30,762 nucleotides of DNA from Hirudo medicinalis (GCA_011800805.1 MPNW01000261.1:99219-129980); one strand, 5' to 3'. Shown: positions 1-10,844, numbered from the stretch's first letter. A program made the numbers and translations. The notes: generated by a model not told the origin, from the letters alone.

Positions 1-820
1 TCACTATCTCCTTCCAGCACACCTCGTCACGTGATTACGATCCAAGTCTACGTGACTTGAGCCTCTCCGGATCCATCAGCAAGCTCGGCAACACAATAGA
101 ATTCAATCCTTTCAGAGTGGCATTCCAGAACCTCCGTGCAACTTTTCCTCTTCCGTCCCTCAAGAATTCTTGTTTCCAGCCACGTTATTCTTTAACTTAA
201 GGGCCCCTCAGACACGGTTCGATGTTACTCCAGGGTCACTTCCGGAGGTCAAGGTCGAACGAGGATGAGCAGAAGTTGAGAATAGAAAGATTCTTTTGCG
301 CACCAATGATCTGACGCAGCTCGCGTAATGAGAAAATCTCTGGCAAGGATTTAAGACTCTCTTGTAGTTTCCTCTCTTTTCTGTGAACGCTGGATTGTTG
401 TCGAATCTTTTTTCCTTCCTTCCTTCCTTTTTTTGAAATCGTCTTCTTTTAAATTCGTAAATTTCTGTCTTTTTAAATCTTTGTTTTGTAAATAATCCAC
501 GAGAAGGGGACTTCACTTTCGTTCGATCACGCGCAGTGGGCGTCTGACAGTTCCAATTACCAATCGAAATTAAAATTCGCCGAAACTTTTTATCACTCAC
601 TCTTTTCAGTGTTTATTTTCTTTAAAAATAACTTAATTCCAGCCATTTCTTGCAAGATTTCATCCGATGTAACAACTCAATAATTCGAGGAAATACAGTT
701 TCACCGTAAAATTCGAAAGGCTTTTACGTTCGAAGTGGATCTATTTTTAACCATTTTTTACTCATTTTCAGACGAAATAAGAAATAAAAATATAAATGGA
801 CCAAAAACCAGGAAACCTTA
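1..820. other. no gene recognised
   Basis: Unique AT-rich sequence with a (TTCC)n run near 411-428. A 130-codon open frame on the - strand (208-600) is Lys/Arg-rich and resembles nothing known to me, so I treat it as chance. Confidence 0.5.
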
Positions 821-905
821 GTCGAGGTCGGTAGGCGAGTGGTTGGGGATTTTGATTTTTCGCTTTGGTGCTGCTCCATCAGGAGTTCAAATCCTAGGCG
901 CTCGC
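821..905 (+). repeat. tRNA-like fragment, possible SINE head
   Basis: TAGGCGAGTGG at 832-842 resembles the pol III A box and AGTTCAAATCC at 884-894 the B box, about 40 bases apart. The T stem CAGGA/TCCTA pairs at four of five positions around a GTTCAAA loop. The acceptor ends do not pair and no convincing anticodon arm is seen. It is therefore a decayed tRNA or a tRNA-derived SINE rather than a working tRNA gene. Confidence 0.4.
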
Positions 906-2546
906 AAGACTTTCTTTATCCAGTTTTAACAATTTCATTTTTCCGAAAATATATTCAATTCTTTGTCGATTGCCAACGACTTGAAATAATTGAGAATAAA
1001 ATAATTCGAGTAAGAGTTTTCAAAAATGAATTTAAAAGACAAATCGATCTTGTGACCGTCGCATGACTGAAGTCATCGAGTGAATGACGTCCACGTTGAT
1101 GACTCACGCCTGTCAACCACCCTCAAAGTTGAACTTTGAACTTTCGTTCGTTCCTTGCAATTTTTATGGTCGCTTTCATTTCCGGCCGAGGATTTTTGCC
1201 TGGTTTTCTTGCGGTTTCAGAAGTTTGAAAATTTAATTCAAGGAAATTCTTTTGAGGTTATATTTTTATATAATAATTTTATATTAAGTAACTAAATTTA
1301 TGAATAAAAATGCACAACATAACACGGTTGCATCACGCGATACAACTCATTGTATCCAAAGATACGAAAACAACCTTCCAGATGATTTTGTGGACATTCC
1401 GAGCGGTTTATTTTTAGAACGCCTTACTGGCCATTGATAAGGAGGAGCGTGACAAGAATGAGCTGATTGGAGATCTTTGCTCGTTGCTTAGCAACGGACG
1501 ACATAAACAAGGCAAACATCAGAGATGTCCGAGGCAGAGCAAATTGTTCATTCAACAACAGCAGCAGCTGCTCCCGAGACAGCAACATCACTCGGAAATT
1601 ACAAATAATTACTCATAAATTATCGACAATAAATTGGTTAAATAATAAAATAACCTGCAACCACCAGGAAATGTTGTCGTAATGTAACAAATGGCACGGG
1701 AAATCGAATCAGTTTCACAATATTACGATAATAAAATGTATTTATAAATTAATTCCACCACTTCACAAACATAATTACTCACAATGGGCACCGTAATTAA
1801 CATCCCCAATGGACTGGGGGCTGGTAGCCCCGGCTGATGACGATGTAGGGTGGAGAAAATTGGTGCAATAAATTCTTAGGGAAGCTGTGAATCATGAAAG
1901 ATCTTCGCGAGGATTTTGAAGCCAGATTGAAGAATAAGTGTCGATGTCTTGCCATTAAATCGTTGACTGTTCTGCTTGTAAACATTGTTCGTTCCTCTTG
2001 CAAGTAGCTGTCTGAAAGCAGATTCGCATTACTCTTGCGAATTTTGTGTTTACACATTTGTTATCATTAACACATGACGATACGACTGACGCTCACTCAA
2101 CATCATCGCTCAACTGCTCGACTGGCCAAAAATAGAGTCCGAGTTTACGTTTGTTTGTTTTGATTTTTCAGCCTCAACACTTTCTTTATCAAACGAGCAG
2201 GATTGGACCACGCTGAAATGTTATGAGCGGTTCACGAAAGTCGTTATCAAGATGTTCGGAGGTTCAAAGATAAATTCTCAGAAGTCACAGTTGGACGACT
2301 GCCAAGCTTATGAATGTGTTGTGTCATCCTAAGTAGTTAATTATGCTGGAATTATTCTTGGACACTTTTTTATTTTAAATAATTCTCAGAAAGAAATCTT
2401 CTGGATTTTCGTTCGAATGAAACTGCTGTTCTTCCATCCATCATTCCATGCGAGGGAGTGTTCCTTTCCATCTGTCGTCAAGCGAAATAGCGGATTCATG
2501 CAACGTCGTCATCTTAATTCCTAGCATTATCATCCTCGACACTTAT
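906..2546. other. no gene recognised
   Basis: AT-rich unique sequence. Open frames here are short and without motifs. The only item noted is the X-box-like palindrome at 1483-1495. Confidence 0.5.
1483..1495. promoter_or_regulatory. X-box-like palindrome GTTGCTTAGCAAC
   Basis: Two inverted half sites, GTTGC and GCAAC, are separated by three bases. This fits the relaxed RFX consensus of two inverted half sites with short spacing. It is a motif match only, with no neighbouring gene recognised. Confidence 0.25.
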
Positions 2547-2579
<33 letters not shown>

Positions 2580-2643
2580 GTCATCGTCATCGTCATCGTC
2601 GTCGTCGTCATCATCATCATCGTCGTCGTCGTCATCATCATCA
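2547..2643. repeat. (ATC)n/(GTC)n microsatellite
   Basis: This is a mixed array of ATC and GTC triplets on the + strand, about 95 bases long. It creates apparent open frames (poly Ile/Val on +, Met/Thr on -) that are not genes. A related shorter array lies at about 2780-2821. Confidence 0.95.
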
Positions 2644-2779
2644 ATACTATCGTATCATCAACTCCATCACTTTGACTTCCGGTTTCTAACAACGACAAAT
2701 TCGTCATCCATAAATTTCCCTGATAGCATTCTGTGCATGCTGAAACCAAATTCACCATCACCACTTCATCATTCATCAA

Positions 2780-2821
2780 TATCGTCATCGTCATCGTCGT
2801 CATCATCATCATCATCATCAG
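2780..2821. repeat. (ATC)n/(GTC)n microsatellite
   Basis: ATC triplets interspersed with GTC, in the same orientation as the array at 2547-2643. Confidence 0.9.
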
Positions 2822-2902
2822 TTCAATGACCAGACTCGTTACCAACTGCGCCGCATTCTTTATTAAGATCTTGTGAACTCGGAGTTTGAATGTCGTTGTT
2901 TG

Positions 2903-2978
2903 GCATTCACCAATGCACTGATAGCGACGGCATTCACCAATGCACTGATAGCGACGGCATTCACCAATGCACTGATAG
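2903..2978 (+). repeat. 27-bp minisatellite, three copies
   Basis: The unit GCATTCACCAATGCACTGAT plus AGCGACG is repeated at 2903, 2930 and 2957; the last copy is cut short after GATAG. Copies are identical over the repeated part. Each contains the small hairpin GCATT-CACC-AATGC. The unit length is a multiple of three, so frames stay open on both strands across it. Confidence 0.95.
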
Positions 2979-3544
2979 GAGAACATTCGATTGAATGCGA
3001 CTTCACAAGCGGCACACAATCTGAACAGCAGTCCCGAATAAGAAGCGAGGAAGCATAAAATGAACCTAATAAAAGTCAATGTTTCGCAGAAAGATTCATC
3101 CTACCTGAGGATTGATTGACTCGCCTTCGGTGTTTGTTTGTTTGTTTCCAAGAAATACAAACATTGAAATGCAAACAAATCACCGAAATATCGTTTGCCG
3201 CGCAGATAAATAATCGATGACTTTTGTCGGTTTCAATTCCTCGGCAAACAATGTTTTGACGAACAACAACAATTTCTTTTCCTTTCGCAGCTTCTTCTTT
3301 TTATCTCCGAAAGTTGCGAAACAAACACAAACGAAAACGAAACCTCCGCTTCTCAATGCTTTCGAAAATTTCCATTTTCGAAGTTTCGCTATTTGCGAGG
3401 TTTCGTGAGTAAATATTAGTAAAAGAGATGGGCGTGCAGTCAAGAATTACTTAGAAGATGCTTAGAATATTTAAAGTGATTTAAATGAATATTGACAAAT
3501 AAAATGCAGCGAAATATTTCAATTTGTAAGTTGAAATAACAATT

Positions 3545-3586
3545 TCATCATCATCATCGTCGTTGTCGTCATCATCATCATCATCA
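3545..3586. repeat. (ATC)n/(GTC)n microsatellite
   Basis: About 42 bases of ATC triplets with a GTC-rich middle. Confidence 0.9.
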
Positions 3587-3732
3587 CAAACAACAACAGC
3601 AGAGTGAATAACGATATGAAAATGATCTGAGCTTATTGGGAGGGATTGTGTGTCGATGGCGAGGTGACATTTCACTCGGAATTTCCAGGAGAAGTTTCTG
3701 ACCGATGAGTTTTTTTTTGTCCTTGAACAACG

Positions 3733-3746
3733 GTTTCCATGGAAAC
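3733..3746. promoter_or_regulatory. X-box GTTTCCATGGAAAC (candidate RFX site)
   Basis: A perfect 14-bp palindrome that matches the RFX X-box consensus GTHNYYATRRNAAC at every position. RFX sites often drive ciliary genes, but no ciliary gene is recognised beside it. Confidence 0.35.
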
Positions 3747-4420
3747 ATGACGGACGCTGTCATGGATGAAGCGAATGGAAGTCCATCGAGAAATTAAATT
3801 ATATGAAATTTAAAAAGAATTCTGAAATTGTTGAAATTCGAAATCATGAAATGTGGATTTAAAATTAACGACTTGCATTCATCACATTATTACAAGCATG
3901 CATTATTACATTATCACATTAATCACCATCATGTTGAGAGCTTATCAGAAACACATCTTTGAAAGCCAACTCAACGAAATGTTGTGAATTTTTGAAGAAA
4001 TTGATAAAAAAAAGCATTTTTTGAAAGCTTTGAAAATTATTTTAAGAAAGTCATTTTATCAGTTCAACTCTTAAACAGAGCCGAACAAGTAGGTCTGGTT
4101 CTGAAAGCATTTACGCGTTGCTAAGGTACAAATGGTTGCGAAGGAGGAAGTAGTAAGTTATTAATTTTATTTTTAAGCAATTAAAAAAAACCGTTTTTCT
4201 TCGCGCAAACAATTAATCGTTGGACACACTCCACGTGTGCGCACACTAATAAACTCACGATGATTATCTTGAAACTTTAACAAAAATAATCTGGAGATAA
4301 TATTTTCATAATAAAGAAACGAATGCAATTTAATATCATAATTTCAAAATATTTGATCGTCGGACGCTGGAATATTGCCAACTTATTATTCATGCAACGG
4401 TCGCTTCGTCAAAACATCAT

Positions 4421-4475
4421 CACGTGCTCTCATGACGTCACGGGAATCAACCAATCACATTTATTGTTTTATATT
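4421..4475 (+). promoter_or_regulatory. promoter-like motif cluster: E-box, CRE, CCAAT, TATA-like
   Basis: In order: CACGTG at 4421-4426, a perfect CRE (TGACGTCA) at 4433-4440, AACCAATCAC around 4448-4457 matching the NF-Y CCAAT box, and a tttatat TATA-like run near 4468-4475 followed by cccggg. Order and spacing resemble a core promoter reading to the right. No open frame just downstream is convincing, so its target is unknown. Confidence 0.35.
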
Positions 4476-4721
4476 CCCGGGAGATATTGCATGCTTTCGA
4501 TATTAATATATTTCGATATTAATATACGACATAACTGCGCTGACAAAGTGCCACTGAAAACGTAAATTCCCATTTAAATGAAGGAATGGAAGATTGTTTG
4601 AATAAATATTTTTAATAAATAATATTTATGAATAAATATTTCATTATTTTTAATAAATATTTCACAGTTCTTGTCGAATATTTCAGTCGAAGAGTTCAAC
4701 AAATTTCATCTCTATGACATT

Positions 4722-4829
4722 TGACGTCATGCCATTTCAACGAGAATTGTTGACGTTGACATTCGAGTCTTTTTTCTTGAAATCATTTTTTAATTCACTG
4801 TTAATTTAATTCGAGAGAATATTACGTCA
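4722..4829. promoter_or_regulatory. two further CRE-like sites
   Basis: TGACGTCA occurs again at 4722-4729, and TTACGTCATGCAAT begins at 4822, resembling an ATF/CEBP composite site. With the site at 4433 this makes three CRE-like matches in about 400 bases. Confidence 0.3.
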
Positions 4830-5369
4830 TGCAATTTCAAGTTATAAAAAGTTGTTCAGTAAAATAAAAAGCTTTCAAGTATTACAGAGATTTGAAATAA
4901 TCCTATGCGAAGTTTTCCGGTGGTAACCAAATTTATCAAATTTGTTTGGGCGACCCAGAATGTTGATCACAAAACGAAGCGACCTTCAAAACCAGTGGAG
5001 TGGAAGGCATCCTTGCTTCTTCCATCCTCCCCCAGTGGATGACCACCACTGAAAGCACGACAAGCATCAATTTGGAGTGAATGGAAGTATACAAGGGGCT
5101 CCCATGCGTACAGGGAGTGCACTTCTGCGCAGTGAAACAGTTCGTTGAGGGCGGTGAATCCTACTCAGGTTGAACGAGATGTTTTCTCATCACTTTTAAA
5201 AGGACCATGTTGAGTGACTTGGTTTCCTCACATGGAAAGTGAGATCACAAACTTTGATAGTCGATGGTTGATATTTTCAGCCGATCCAATTTTCATTCGT
5301 GTGATGGAAATTTATCTAAAGATATTTAGATTTAGACATTGTCACTAGCACCACTTATCGCTCGAATAA

Positions 5370-5660
5370 ATAGATTTTGTTATTTGTTTATTTATTTATT
5401 TAGTTAATTAATTGTTGTTTATTAACGTCCGTTAAACTGCTAGATAAGAAGGACGGTGCAGGATTCTAATCTGAGCTGAAATCGTGAGAGACAACAGAGT
5501 TGATTAATAATAAATTATTCATTTTAATAAATAAATAAATAATAATAAGTTAATTCGTGAAGCGCCGTGTGCCTAGCGCCAGAGGCGCCTTGTGTTTTGT
5601 TGTCTTGGCTTCATGTTGGCGTCCTGAAGAGATGAGTCTTCAGGTGACATTGAAGAGCTC
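5370..5660. repeat. possible dispersed repeat element
   Basis: The block is bounded by (TTTA)/(AAAT)-type runs at about 5385-5405 and 5522-5545. It contains tttattaacgtccgtt, ggacggtgcagg, a GC-rich hairpin gcgcc-aga-ggcgc near 5576-5588, and gaagagatgagtcttcag. These phrases resemble segments I associate from memory with dispersed repeats in invertebrate and fish genomes. No open frame or terminal repeats were found. Confidence 0.3.
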
Positions 5661-6313
5661 CAGGGATGGATGATAAGTATGTGCATTTTTTAATTATTAG
5701 AAGATCAAGTTTGATAAATTGCAAAAAAAACTATTCAAATTAAATATATTTAGTATAATTAAATCATATATGGCTTATGGGTTTTTTTATGTAAGCTGTT
5801 ATCATTGGCATGAATCTGCCTTCCTGGATGATCGTCTATTGATTACTATTATCGCCCTAAAATGCTTTGACCCCGAAAGGTCAAGAAAAGCAAGAGTTCA
5901 AAGGTCACCGGATATAATTCGTTTTCATCGACGAATGGAAATAAACTTTATTTGTGGTTGTAATTATTCGTAATTCTTATTTGTGAATGTTTCCAACATT
6001 CCTGCCTTCGTTGTACGTAGCGGTGGTTGTGGTAGTTGTGGTTGTGGTGGTTGCTGCTGCTTGAATGAGAGCCGATTGAGGCTAGATCAACAGTCAATAG
6101 TTTATCAGATCTTAATTTTGTAAGTGAGCAAAAATAAAAAAAATTATTTCCATGAAATATTTCTTTCTTTTTTTTTTCAAACCGCAGCAAAGTTTTAAAG
6201 ACTAATTTTAAATTTATTCAGAGAATAAATACGAAATTATATAAAATTAGAAAATTCACATTTCGTTTCGAAGCCTTTTCATTTCGTCTTGGAGCTTCCA
6301 CGGGAGCAGCAAC

Positions 6314-6359
6314 ATCAACAAACAACAACAAACAACAACAACAAACAACAACAAACAAC
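6314..6359. repeat. (CAA)n/(AAACAAC)n simple repeat
   Basis: Interleaved CAA and AAACAAC units, about 46 bases long. Confidence 0.85.
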
Positions 6360-6530
6360 TCGCCGACGTTTTTCACTTTTTGAATTTCTTTGAAATGTTT
6401 CCGAAACTCCATCACTTGTTCCACTCGTGCCGCTACCAATTCATTGAAACGTCATTCCAAGAGGCCATGTTTGCCACTCAACAGTTTTTTAAGCAAAGTG
6501 CGAACGCAGTTGTGTTTGGTAAGGGCAAAT

Positions 6531-6590
6531 AAATTACTGAAATATTGTTAAATATAATATAAATTACTGAAATATAGCTAAATACAATAT
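6531..6590. repeat. 30-bp direct duplication
   Basis: The phrase aaattactgaaatat starts at both 6531 and 6561, with similar AT-rich sequence after each. It is a two-copy tandem with a few differences. Confidence 0.75.
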
Positions 6591-7303
6591 TTAAATATAT
6601 TTAAACATATGATTTAAAATGGCGATAACACATTGTTTTGGAAATGATAAAATATCTGGCATCCTGTTCTTGTGATGCTTATCCAATATTCTTTTGTGAA
6701 GCATTCCTGACTTCCAGTAATGTACGTATTTTGTATTCTCAATACAATAACGAACAAAACATCAAATAAATATTTTATTAAAGTACTTTAATTATGTAAC
6801 TTTCCTGGTTATAATTCCGTTTTATTGCATTTATACGACTTTTTTTTATGTAACATTCAAAATACCATCTTTCATTTTCATATCTAGCATTTAACGTTTC
6901 AAGAATGTTACGTAATACATGGAAAATTTGGATAAGGCGAATCGCTAATCAGCTCATTAACAAACACGAGGACTTTCATTATTCATGCTCTCCTACGAAT
7001 GTCAAACACGTCTCAAGAGCGTGGATAACCCAATAAATCAATCACATCAGGGTCGAACCAGCCACTAAGGATACCCGTAAGTGAGGATTAATCGATACAA
7101 ATAACAAATATATTCAATACTTACTCAATAAGTGACTGAAAATCTCCATCTTTCTCGACGTTTCACTGAGGAAGAGGGATTTGCAGGAAGGAATGCTATC
7201 GATCCACTGGAGGTGCACCTCCGCCAATTTGGGTGCAAACTATTTCCATGCAAACATTACAAGATCATTTACAAGTACCATCGAACACTTTGGAATATGT
7301 TAC

Positions 7304-7350
7304 GATGATGATGATGATGATGACGACGACAACGAAGACGAGGACGATGA
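7304..7350. repeat. (GAT)n/(GAC)n microsatellite
   Basis: GAT triplets followed by GAC and GAG variants. Confidence 0.9.
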
Positions 7351-7950
7351 TGAATGACGATGGCAGTCGATGTGATCATGCAAGTTATCATTATAATATA
7401 GAAATGTAAGAAATATTTTGACAACAGCCAAAAGAAACTGCAACAAACAAAAAACCTTCATTTGTCATCAACTCGAGAATATCGTCTCAGTTATTATGTG
7501 GTATCGAAATTATGTTGAATTAAAATTATGTTTAAACTCGACAAAACAGCGTCAACATCAAGAAGAGGTTTGCAGGAATTCTTTTAAAATTTGCACGATG
7601 CAGTTCCGCTAACATTTACAAGAAATTACTTCAAAAGCACAAAAAGCGAAGCATAATTTTGGACCACTGTAAATTCAATTTACAGGCAGACGAGAATGTT
7701 TACAGCGGGAAGGATTCTCAGAAGTGCCAACCGCTCCAACTTACACCGACCAAGTTGTTCATCACCATCAGGAGGTCATCATTTCTGCTTTTATCCATTC
7801 CACATCTCCCTATATCAATAATAACCATTATTGTCGTTATTATTATTATTCTATTTTTTTTAATTAAAATTATTATTATTATAAAACAATTATTTTACAT
7901 ATGATAACATCTAATGCCAGAATATTGCATTACATTAATGTGAATGAATT

Positions 7951-8877
7951 ATGATAAACGAAAGTAAAAGAAATTATCATATAACAAAACATCCAGGTCA
8001 ATCAGCAGGGGAAACTTCTGAAAAGGTCCAACTCCATCTTTACAAACTTCCCTCTGCCAATTACCATGTCTACCGACAGCAGCAGTTGGAACTGGAAAAG
8101 GAGAGAAAGTCTCAGCAGGTGAAGAGCCAACAGCAACAATTCTACGTGCCCTTCATCTGGCAAGCCCTTGTGGCCACATTGGCTGGCATCGTCATCATCT
8201 GCATTGGAATTACTCTCTGCATCCTTGGCTACGAAGCTGAAAACAAAAACGTGTTACAGAAATCATCTCTGACAAAAGTCAAACAAACTTCAGTTCATCA
8301 CGTCAACAGAACCATTAGTCTGAGTCCTTCGTCTCCAGCTGAGGAAGCCAAGAGCACCGATGCAAGTCCTCCAATTGAATGTACAAACGACTGTTCATTA
8401 GCATCTGCCGTTGGACCAACTCTGGATCTCCGAGACGAGGTTCATGCCGAAGAATCTAAGCTTAAGTACCTCATTTACATCGGTCCTGTTGTCATGAGCT
8501 GCGGTAGTTTCGCCATTGTTTTCTCGTGCGTCGTCGTCTGCGAAACCAGGGACAGAGTCCTTCAACTCCTCGAGAAGCGCCGAAAGCAGCTGGAAGCCAT
8601 GGCGACGGGAAACCGACAAGAATTCCTGGAAAATCTAGAAGAGAACCTCCTGCTGTCCTCGACCGTTTCACTGGCCACGAATGAAAGCAATAACAACAAT
8701 CGTGATAACAACGATTCCTTCCAGTCTGACGATCACCACAATCCTCTCCAGGAGAGGAGATCCTCATTCCAGGCTCTCCACAAACTGAAAATCGACGTCT
8801 TCACAAGGTCTCTGATCAGGAGTCAGTTGAAAAACAAACTGACTTCACTCGTCGATCAAACAAAACTCGAGACGTGA
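7951..8877 (+). CDS. TMEM200-like two-pass transmembrane protein
   Basis: A 308-residue open frame ending in TGA. There is an in-frame TGA at 7945-7947 just before the ATG, so this is the first usable start unless an upstream exon joins in. Residues 1-68 are polar and Gln/Lys-rich. A membrane span lies at about 69-93, ending in the ILGYE motif. A roughly 78-residue Ser/Thr-rich loop follows, with one N-glycosylation sequon (NRT, residues 119-121). A second span lies at about 172-197, containing IGPVVM and followed at once by CETRDR. The last 110 residues are polar, with Asn-rich low complexity at about 245-256. The paired pattern of ..GY after span 1 and GP.VM....E.RD around span 2 is what I know from the TMEM200 family. 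Vertebrate members have an intronless coding region, and TMEM200B is of similar length. The family's molecular function is poorly known. Identification is from remembered motifs, so another two-pass family remains possible. Confidence 0.62.
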   Translation: MINESKRNYHITKHPGQSAGETSEKVQLHLYKLPSANYHVYRQQQLELEKERKSQQVKSQQQQFYVPFIWQALVATLAGIVIICIGITLCILGYEAENKNVLQKSSLTKVKQTSVHHVNRTISLSPSSPAEEAKSTDASPPIECTNDCSLASAVGPTLDLRDEVHAEESKLKYLIYIGPVVMSCGSFAIVFSCVVVCETRDRVLQLLEKRRKQLEAMATGNRQEFLENLEENLLLSSTVSLATNESNNNNRDNNDSFQSDDHHNPLQERRSSFQALHKLKIDVFTRSLIRSQLKNKLTSLVDQTKLET

Positions 8878-8949
8878 TTGGGGAAGATGACATACTTTTT
8901 AAAGAAAAAAGTAGAAAATTCTGACTCTTGCAAACATCTCATTATAAAC

Positions 8950-8952
<3 letters not shown>

Positions 8953-8981
<29 letters not shown>
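8953..8981. repeat. (TTA)n microsatellite
   Basis: A perfect trinucleotide run, probably in the 3' UTR of the TMEM200-like gene. Confidence 0.85.
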
Positions 8982-8982
<1 letters not shown>

Positions 8983-9045
8983 ATTATGTAATAACTTGAA
9001 ATTATTTTATTAGTGGCGCTGACGAAATGAATGTTTCAAATGGGC

Positions 9046-9051
9046 AATAAA
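9046..9051 (+). terminator. candidate poly(A) signal AATAAA for the TMEM200-like gene
   Basis: This is a canonical AATAAA about 170 bases after the stop codon at 8877, beyond a (TTA)n run at 8953-8981. It is the first exact hexamer I noticed in the presumed 3' UTR. In AT-rich DNA this hexamer is common, so the assignment rests on position only. Confidence 0.3.
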
Positions 9052-9441
9052 CTGGGGAAATATTGGATGCCATTGAGGAGACAGATGAAGAAAGAGCCGA
9101 TTTATTCCTTTCAACTGGAAGAGTTATTGGAAGCAATTTCAACCATTTCCAGTGATTTGGGTCGAACAACCGCTGGTCACGCTAAGTGTTGTGTGGGCTG
9201 GTAGTGGCCCTGATGGTCAGAGTTCAGGTCATGAGGTCAACGAGTTCCCTAACATCGATGCTAAATCAATCACCTGAAACTTCGCGCACCAAATGGTCTT
9301 CACTTTCATTTCCATTCCACTTGGAAACCACGCCACCTATCCTGGATACTGTCAGTTGATGTAAACAAATGAGTGATCGATAATAAGAAACCAATAATTT
9401 GGCAGAAAAATCCATATCAATCGATCCATTTTCACGCACGT

Positions 9442-9495
9442 AAGGAAGGAAGGAAGGAAGGAAGGTAGGAAAGAAATAAGGAATGAAGGAAGGAC
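9442..9495. repeat. (AAGG)n simple repeat
   Basis: Six perfect aagg units, then degenerate purine-rich copies. Confidence 0.9.
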
Positions 9496-9910
9496 TGCTC
9501 ATTTGTTCATGCTCATGTCAGAGATGATCATTAGACATGACAGGATGACAGGGCAGAGGCTGTCAATTGTCTTTTGTCATTCCAGACCCATGTCAGATAT
9601 TTCCCATCGCATGAGAGCATTTCATTACCTCAGATTTAAAGAGAATTTAGTTTTGGTAATTTTTATATCTAATTCTAAATATTCTGAATAAATTCAATAC
9701 TTTTTATTTATCTTAATTCTGCCGAATAGATCATAAATCTAATTTATTCAAAATAGGATTTATTAAAATCAAGGATGCATTTTGTATTTTCACAATAATT
9801 TGACAAAAAAAACCATCTGAAATTGTCACCATCTCTGACGCGACTCACGGAGGTAATTATCATCATTACCAGCAGCATCGTTGCCATCATCAAAGCCTCC
9901 ATCGTCAATA

Positions 9911-10037
9911 TCATCATCATCATCATCATCATCATCGCATAACCAAATTTTGAGTAACACAGAATGTGCCTGCACGTGTCTGTCTACTGTCTGCTGGATG
10001 GATGCCTGATTACTCATGATGATGATGATGATGATCG
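9911..10037. repeat. opposed (ATC)n and (GAT)n microsatellites
   Basis: An ATC array at about 9911-9938 and a GAT array at about 10013-10037 face each other across about 75 bases of unique sequence, so they could pair as an inverted repeat. Confidence 0.85.
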
Positions 10038-10844
10038 GATCTTATCCTGTTACCTCCCTGTTACGAATAATTCGATAGTAGTATTACTATGATGTTATGT
10101 TAATTAGTTGTAATTAATTGTAATGTTATGTTCACCTTGCCCGCAAATAATTTCTTGTTTCAAGTTGGTTTCTGACGAATTTAAGATTATGAGTAATGAT
10201 ATTCAAATCAAAATCATCATCACCATCGCATTAGGAGTTTAAGTCAGCGAAGCATTTACATTGTACATTGATTCAGTTGATTCAATGTAACTGCAATGTA
10301 TCGTAATGTAATGTAGCAATGTAATCAACTGCTGAGGTTGATTGCGAATTAAATTTGCTAATTTAAAAACAAATAAAAACCAAATATTTCCAAAGAAAGT
10401 CTGACAGAGACAGACGGCAATTGCAGGAGCGGCCTGTAAGTCCTTCCCCTTTCCTTGTTTCTTTCAATTTAAGACGACCATTTTTAAAGCAAAAAAATGT
10501 TTTTCACGGAATAAAATTTTATGAAATTCTTTTGTGGCCTTTTATGGATTTTAATCAAATAAACATGGAACGTATCACTGATAGGTGCTGTGAACCCTAC
10601 AAAAAATTGTCTATCATACAGCGGGATGTTTGTGTGAATGTTATAATGATACGTGATAACGTGTGAATATGTATGTGTTAATGAACATCCATTTTGTCAT
10701 TAGCATCGACTTTATAATCAAGCGATGAGGATGCGTGTGTGGGCCTTCTTTAAAAAAAGAACTTAAAGAAAAGCAAAACATTGAAGGGCTTCTTGTATTT
10801 TCAAGAATTCCTGCTCAATGTTGAGAAGAAAAATCCATGTTAAC

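Larger units (their letters stand above)
2979..4420. other. no gene recognised
   Basis: Contains a (GTTT)n run near 3129-3148, an ATC array and the X-box at 3733-3746. Open frames on both strands at 3180-3443 are complementary shadows without motifs. Confidence 0.5.
4830..7303. other. mostly unique non-coding sequence
   Basis: Includes a slightly GC-richer stretch at about 4950-5160 that may be a decayed dispersed repeat, the candidate repeat at 5370-5660, and simple repeats near 6005-6055 and 6314-6359. No credible coding frame. Confidence 0.5.

Noticed and set aside
208..600. 130-codon basic frame on the - strand
   Set aside because: Lys/Arg/Phe-rich as expected from TTT/CTT-rich DNA read in reverse; no known domain or splice context.
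832..894. Functional tRNA gene
   Set aside because: Acceptor stem does not pair and no anticodon arm could be drawn; kept only as a tRNA-like fragment.
2547..3058. Repeats at 2547-2978 considered as a CRISPR array
   Set aside because: The copies are directly adjacent with no unique spacers, and the DNA is eukaryotic.
2543..3079. 178-codon open frame on the - strand
   Set aside because: Made of (GAT)n-encoded Met/Thr runs plus the 27-bp repeat; no recognisable protein sequence.
8398..8767. - strand frames inside the TMEM200-like gene
   Set aside because: Antisense shadows of a convincing + strand protein.
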